NCBI RefSeq assembly: GCF_000062885.1 | Contig: NC_009142.1 | Coordinates: forward strand, 7,057,584 to 7,121,583 | DNA from: Saccharopolyspora erythraea NRRL 2338 | Lineage (GTDB): Bacteria > Actinomycetota > Actinomycetes > Mycobacteriales > Pseudonocardiaceae | Direction of reading: 5' to 3' | DNA: 64,000 nt | Part shown: piece by piece, positions 60,064 to 64,000 of the stretch | How the letters are laid out: the number at the start of each line of letters is the position of its first letter | Numbering within the stretch: position 1 is the first letter of the stretch | The notes under the pieces: generated by a model | The model's input: only the letters and a program-made list of their open reading frames with translations | Database searches by the model: none | Told to the model about the DNA's origin: nothing | Position numbers and translations under genes: made by a program

Positions 60064-61218
60064 TCACCGCGAACGGGCTCTCCCCCGCTGGTCGGCGATC
60101 GCGAGGGAGGTGAACGCCAGCACCACCGCCGCCATGGCGCCGAAGGTCGTCGGGTAGTCGGTGGCCGTCACCAGCACCCCGAAACCGACCGCACCGATGC
60201 CGTTGCCCGCGTCGTAGGCGATGTTCCACGCCGTGCTGGCCGCCCCCGACTCCGCCCGCTCGAACATCATCACCAGCGTGACGTTCTGGACCGCGCCGAA
60301 CCCGGCTCCGAGCGCGAAGGCCCCGGCGATGGCGACGGCCGCCGCACCGGCCGACGCCAGGGCGATCGCGGCCGTGCCGGCTCCGGCCAGCACCACGCTC
60401 GGCACGACCACCAGCCCGCCTCCGAACCGGTCGCCCACCTGACCGGCGAGCCAGCGCCCGGCCACGGTCGCGAGGCCGAACGACAGCAGGGCGGGCGTCA
60501 CCGCCCACGCCGTGATCGCCAGCGGCAGGAACGCCACCAGGCCGCCCGCGGCCGTCGCGACCACGCACATGACCAGCCACGGCGAGAACAACGTCAGCGG
60601 GAAGGTCCGCGCGGCGGCCGGACCGGCCTCGGGTCTGCGCACGGGCGCGATCCAGAAGACCGCCGCGGTCATGGCGACCGGCAGCGCCGTGGCGATCCAG
60701 AACAGCGGCACGAAGCCGACGTGCTGGGCCAGCCACACCCCGGCGGGCAGGAACACCACGTTCGGCAGCCCGACCGACAGGCCGTAGAGCCCGGCCGCGC
60801 GTCCCCGCATCGCCACCGGCACCAGCTCGGCGACCAGCGCGCTGCCCGCGACCGTGAGCAGCCCGAAGCCGATGCCGCGCAGGCCGGACACCGCCAGCAG
60901 CGCCCACATCTCCTGCGAGACCGCGAACAGCGGGGTCGGCAGGCCGATCAGCAGCGTGCCGGCGCCCAGCGCGAGGCGGTGCCCGACCCGGCGCAGCAGC
61001 CACGGCATCGCGAGCTGGGTCAGCACGGTGACCAGCATGAACACCGCGTTGGTCGCGCCGGCGGCGATCTCGCCCGCGCCACCGACGACGGCCCACAGCG
61101 GCACCACCGGCAGCAGCAGCACGTAGCCGGCGAAACCGCCCAGCACCGCCAGCAGCATCAGCAGGAACGAACGACCGCGCAGCGGGTTCGCGGCGCGGCG
61201 GTCGGATACGACTCGCAC
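60064..61218 (-). CDS. MFS transporter
   Basis: 384 aa from GTG 61218; no strong ribosome site, and an in-frame start at 61371 would add an unlikely 51 residues. Twelve TM helices. MFS features: LLPVVPLWAVVGGAGEIAAGATNA in TM1-2, RRVGHRLALGAG in the TM2-3 loop, RGIGFGLLTVAGSALVAELVP in TM4 and RGRAAGLYGLSVGLPNVVFLPAG in TM5. The second half has a degenerate loop (QVGDRFGGGLVVVPS). It resembles YfcJ/Bcr-like small-molecule efflux proteins. It is divergent from the carboxypeptidase gene. Confidence 0.85.
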   Translation of the reverse strand: MRVVSDRRAANPLRGRSFLLMLLAVLGGFAGYVLLLPVVPLWAVVGGAGEIAAGATNAVFMLVTVLTQLAMPWLLRRVGHRLALGAGTLLIGLPTPLFAVSQEMWALLAVSGLRGIGFGLLTVAGSALVAELVPVAMRGRAAGLYGLSVGLPNVVFLPAGVWLAQHVGFVPLFWIATALPVAMTAAVFWIAPVRRPEAGPAAARTFPLTLFSPWLVMCVVATAAGGLVAFLPLAITAWAVTPALLSFGLATVAGRWLAGQVGDRFGGGLVVVPSVVLAGAGTAAIALASAGAAAVAIAGAFALGAGFGAVQNVTLVMMFERAESGAASTAWNIAYDAGNGIGAVGFGVLVTATDYPTTFGAMAAVVLAFTSLAIADQRGRARSR

Positions 61219-61392
61219 GGCTACTTCATACGTGCGGAGGACGGCAGTTGTCGAACGGCCGTACCAGTCCGGTGCGGGGCGGACGCGTTCCGGCAGGTCC
61301 GGCGCTCGCGAAAGGCCACGGCCGGACGATTGTGGAGCCGCGCCGGGTCGGTTTGGCTGGGTGATCACCACCCGGAGCCGAGGGAGAACCGA

Positions 61393-62652
61393 ATGCGTCG
61401 ACTACGAGCGCTGACGTTGGCGACCATCGTGGCGGGTACCGCCTTCACCGCCCCCGCCGCGGCGACCGCCCCGCCGGCGGCCCCAGCCGAACCGGCGGCG
61501 GCCCCAGCCGAACCGTGCAGCGAGGAGCCGCGCGAGAACCCGGTCACCGAGTTCACCAGCTACGACGAGATGCTGGTCGAGCTCGGCCGCATCGAGCGGG
61601 TCAGCCGCGGCAGGGTCGCCGTCGAGACCGCGGGCGAGTCCAACCGCGGCCGCGACCTGGTGACCGCCCGCGTCGGCGACGGACCCAAGGCCGTGCTGAT
61701 CACCGCCGAGATCCACGGCAACGAGAAGACCGGTCCGGACGCGGTCCTGCACCTGCTGGACTTCCTCGGCACCTCGGACTCCCCGAAGGCGCGCCAGATC
61801 CGCTCCGAGCTGACGGTCGTGGCGATGCCCAAGATCAACCCTGACGCGGGCGCGCTCGACCGGCGCGGCAACGACATGACGTGGGAGGAGGCCAAGCTCC
61901 GCCACCCCCAGCTCGCGAGCGCCCCGCCGCCGTGGAACTACTACACCGGCTCGTTGCAGGGCGACGACTACTCGCAGCAGCCGGGCTTCGACGTCAACCG
62001 CGACTACAACCCGGATCTGGACTACAGGCCGCGCCCGCAGGACTTCCCGGGCGCCAGCGACCGGCCAGGCTGGTTCCTGAGCCCGGAGACCAGCACCGTG
62101 CGCGACGTCTACCGCGGGCTGCAACGCGAGTTCGGCGGGGTGGACAGCTACATCGACCTGCACCACCAGGGCGCCTGCTACACCGTGCCGGGCACCGGCC
62201 GGTTCGTGACGATGAGCCTGTCCGGCAAGTTCGTGGCCGACCCCGCGGCGCCCGGCTCGCCCTACGCCGCCTACGCCGACGGCTTCCCGCTCGACTACTC
62301 CAAGCAGCTCAACGTCGCCGCCTACAACGCCCTGCAGGCGGCGGCGAACCAGAACCCGGCCTTCGGCGACATCACGCTCTACCCGCAGGACATCGACCTG
62401 CCCGGCACCGGGCTCGGCACCTTCCAGCTCAACGGCAGCGGCGCCGTGCTTTTCGAGGTGCGGGGGCAGACGCAGACGCTCGGTGAGCGCCACCGGGAGA
62501 TGCTGACCAGGACGGTGGAGATCGGCCTGGACGGCATCCTGGCCTCGGTGGCCGGCGGCCAGGTGCACAACCTCGACCCGGCCGCCTACGACCGGATCCC
62601 GCCGACCGACCGCGACCAGACGCGGGGCACGATCACCGAGATCGAGGACTGA
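61393..62652 (+). CDS. Secreted M14-family zinc carboxypeptidase
   Basis: 419 aa, ATG 61393 after AGGGAG. Signal peptide (RRLRALTLATIVAGTAFTAPAAA), then an Ala/Pro linker with a 21-nt near-repeat near 61473-61514. M14 zinc ligands: His and Glu of HGNE (LITAEIHGNEKTGPD) near residue 112, third His in YIDLHHQGACY near 257. The catalytic Glu sits in VLFEVRGQTQTLGER near 355. Substrate-binding NPDAGALDRRGND and NRDYNP are also present. It removes C-terminal residues from peptides or peptidoglycan stems outside the cell. Confidence 0.92.
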   Translation: MRRLRALTLATIVAGTAFTAPAAATAPPAAPAEPAAAPAEPCSEEPRENPVTEFTSYDEMLVELGRIERVSRGRVAVETAGESNRGRDLVTARVGDGPKAVLITAEIHGNEKTGPDAVLHLLDFLGTSDSPKARQIRSELTVVAMPKINPDAGALDRRGNDMTWEEAKLRHPQLASAPPPWNYYTGSLQGDDYSQQPGFDVNRDYNPDLDYRPRPQDFPGASDRPGWFLSPETSTVRDVYRGLQREFGGVDSYIDLHHQGACYTVPGTGRFVTMSLSGKFVADPAAPGSPYAAYADGFPLDYSKQLNVAAYNALQAAANQNPAFGDITLYPQDIDLPGTGLGTFQLNGSGAVLFEVRGQTQTLGERHREMLTRTVEIGLDGILASVAGGQVHNLDPAAYDRIPPTDRDQTRGTITEIED

Positions 62653-62885
62653 CCACCGGGCGGCCGCGACCGACGGCTCGCGGCCGCCCGGTTACGCCTT
62701 CGGCATCGAGCACACCGTGCGCATCGGGTTCGCCGACGACACCCGGACGCTGACCACCGGGCGGCACTTGTTCGGTCGGTTCCTCGACGCCCCGGCATGA
62801 CTCTCGCCCGCCGGGGTGTCCGGCCTCCGCAGCGCCCTGGGGCTGGACCGCCCTGCCTTTCCGGCAGAGATCCGCCGGGCAGGCC

Positions 62886-63758
62886 CTAGTCGGTCAGCTC
62901 GTCGAGCATGCGCTGCGCGTCGGCCAGCTCCTGCTGGAGCTGTTCGACGCGGGCGCGCTGCTGTTCGCGCGCGGCGTCGATCAGCGGCTCGACCGCGTCG
63001 GCGACGTCGTCGTGCAGGGCCTTCGCCGCCTGCGCCACGGCGGAGGCAGGCACCGCCATCGGCCGCAGCACCCGCTTCTTGCCGGTGCTGACCTCGACGC
63101 TCCACTGCCCCGCCTGGTCGGCCGTCAGCGTCACGGTGGCCTCGGTGGGCTGGCGCTGCTTGCGCCGCGCACCGGCGCTCGACGACTTCGCGGCGGTGGC
63201 GGACGAACTCGTCCGCGCCGCATCGGCGGCGTCGGAAGCGCGCGAAGCGCCGGAGCCCGCGGTGCCCTGACCCGCCGACGACCGCCCGGACGTCGCGCCG
63301 CCCGACGGCGATGACGCCGCCGGCTTGCTCGACGCGGCGCCGGCCGAGCCCGAACCCGACGCCGAGCCGGAAGCCTTCGCCGGAGCCGGAGCGGAACCCG
63401 AACCCTTCGCCGAGCCGGAACCCGACGCCGTACCGGCGCCGGAAGCCGAACCCGCACCTGAACCCGAGCCGCTGCGCGACCGGCCGCGCGACCCGGCCGA
63501 GTCGTCCGATCGCTTGCGCGGTGGCTTGACCATCGTCACCTCACCGACGGAGAAGGACAGCACGTCCTTCGATCCTGCCGGACGGACCTGGATGAAGTCG
63601 CCTTCGGCAGGCTCGTCGAGTGCCATGACCTTGCCGGAGCGTCCCTCCTGGACGCCCACCGCCGCCGGGGTGAACCACACCGTGGGGGTCTCGCCCGCGG
63701 CGAGCTGCTCCCGCAGACCGCGGACCTCGTCGGACGACAGCGCACGGGCCTGAGACAT
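62886..63758 (-). CDS. Conserved actinobacterial protein with long Ser/Gly/Ala linker
   Basis: 290 aa, ATG 63758. N-terminal domain of about 80 residues: ALSSDEVRGLREQLAAGETP, VWFTPAAVGVQEGRSGKVMA and GDFIQVRPAGSKDVLSFSVGEV. A linker of about 120 residues is built of SGSGSA/SGSAKGS-like units. The C-terminal domain has ATVTLTADQAGQWSVEVSTG and KRVLRPMAVPASAVAQAAKALHDDVADAV, ending in a coiled coil (REQQRARVEQLQQELADAQRML). This layout recurs in actinobacteria without known function. The linker DNA (about 63180-63490) is a degenerate repeat. The 233 bp after the carboxypeptidase hold no clear gene. Confidence 0.8.
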   Translation of the reverse strand: MSQARALSSDEVRGLREQLAAGETPTVWFTPAAVGVQEGRSGKVMALDEPAEGDFIQVRPAGSKDVLSFSVGEVTMVKPPRKRSDDSAGSRGRSRSGSGSGAGSASGAGTASGSGSAKGSGSAPAPAKASGSASGSGSAGAASSKPAASSPSGGATSGRSSAGQGTAGSGASRASDAADAARTSSSATAAKSSSAGARRKQRQPTEATVTLTADQAGQWSVEVSTGKKRVLRPMAVPASAVAQAAKALHDDVADAVEPLIDAAREQQRARVEQLQQELADAQRMLDELTD

Positions 63759-63873
63759 CGGTGCCCCTAGCTCAACGGGATGTCCCGGTCTTGCCCGGGT
63801 GCAGCGCGACGCGCACCGGCCGGGACGGATTCGACAGTGACATCCGCACTATATCGAACGCCCGTGCGAAGCC

Positions 63874-64000
63874 TCAACGGCGCCCCGCGGCCTGGATCTC
63901 GTAGTCCGCCGGATCGGCCTTCCTCGTGCGCAGCCAGTACTTCCAGGTCGGACCCGGCCAGATGGTGCGGTTGACGCCGTTGGCGTCGAGGTACCAGCTC
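63874..64000 (-). CDS. C-terminal fragment of an unidentified protein
   Basis: The window ends inside a minus-strand gene whose last 41 codons are visible. They read SWYLDANGVNRTIWPGPTWK, then YWLRTRKADPADYEI, ending at TGA 63874-63876. The aromatic-rich, clearly coding sequence is not enough for a family assignment. It could be the end of a flavin- or haem-dependent oxygenase, but I do not commit. Confidence 0.6.
   Translation of the reverse strand, partial: SWYLDANGVNRTIWPGPTWKYWLRTRKADPADYEIQAAGRR

Noticed and set aside
59872-61392. Long open extension upstream of the carboxypeptidase on the plus strand
   Set aside because: It is Arg/His/Gln-rich nonsense opposite the MFS and GDPD genes. 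The true start with signal peptide and ribosome site is at 61393.
62692-63105. Minus-strand frame ending CRPVVSVRVSSANPMRTVC, then SMPKA
   Set aside because: The last 30 residues look mildly protein-like, but the upstream part is a shadow of the coiled-coil protein and there is no start. A small remnant cannot be excluded.

Overview
This 64 kb window is chromosomal DNA of a high-GC actinomycete. Codon third positions are almost all G or C, GTG and TTG starts are common, and many genes overlap by four bases (ATGA/GTGA). Actinobacterial gene sets are present: a four-gene conservon (sensor kinase, roadblock, DUF742, GTPase), a LytR-CpsA-Psr protein, a B12-riboswitch-controlled metE, and small actinobacterial membrane proteins. 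Overall it looks like a Pseudonocardiales genome, perhaps Saccharopolyspora-like; the genus is a guess. No IS element, prophage, CRISPR array or rRNA is visible.

Layout. 1-6,500: the 3' part of a tRNA-Arg(CCG), a decayed small membrane-protein gene, an LCP cell-wall ligase, a LysE exporter, a secreted GH15 glucoamylase-like enzyme and an alpha/beta hydrolase. 6,500-9,200: a coupled methyltransferase/FAD-oxidoreductase pair divergent from an XRE-cupin regulator, then a small secreted Cys protein. 9,350-16,000: an amino-sugar locus with a Tat-exported GH109-type glycosidase divergent from a DeoR regulator, an AgaS-like SIS protein, a PfkB kinase, a class II aldolase and a sugar MFS importer. 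This fits uptake and breakdown of an N-acetylgalactosamine-type sugar.

16,500-29,450: the most unusual region, ten genes on the minus strand in two units. Unit 1 encodes an ATP-grasp ligase, a DUF364-type protein, a cysteine-synthase-like PLP enzyme, a dipeptide-epimerase-like enolase-superfamily protein, an MFS exporter and a methyltransferase. Unit 2 encodes a lipoprotein, two permeases and a double ATPase of the Opp/Nik type. Similar Fur-family-like boxes precede the first gene of each unit. I infer a metal-regulated small peptide metallophore that is made, exported and re-imported. This resembles staphylopine systems in logic, but the biosynthetic enzymes are different. A secreted peptidase and a copper LPMO with a His-rich tail follow.

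32,100-47,700: an acetate-type symporter with its DUF485 partner, the conservon, an HtrA protease, a RibD/DHFR-like reductase, an amidohydrolase with a DUF3311/SSS transporter pair, a patatin-like protein and ArfB. 47,700-64,000: a frameshifted DAHP synthase whose 5' end runs into a tandem repeat, a beta-lactamase-like hydrolase, metE, a CPBP protease, a broken phytoene/squalene synthase, a class A PBP, a small protein with an amyloid-like tail, a GDPD, an MFS protein, an M14 carboxypeptidase and a low-complexity conserved protein.

Three genes are broken by frameshift or stop (334-673, 47,713-48,821, 54,042-55,072). At least two families of dispersed non-coding repeats lie between genes.
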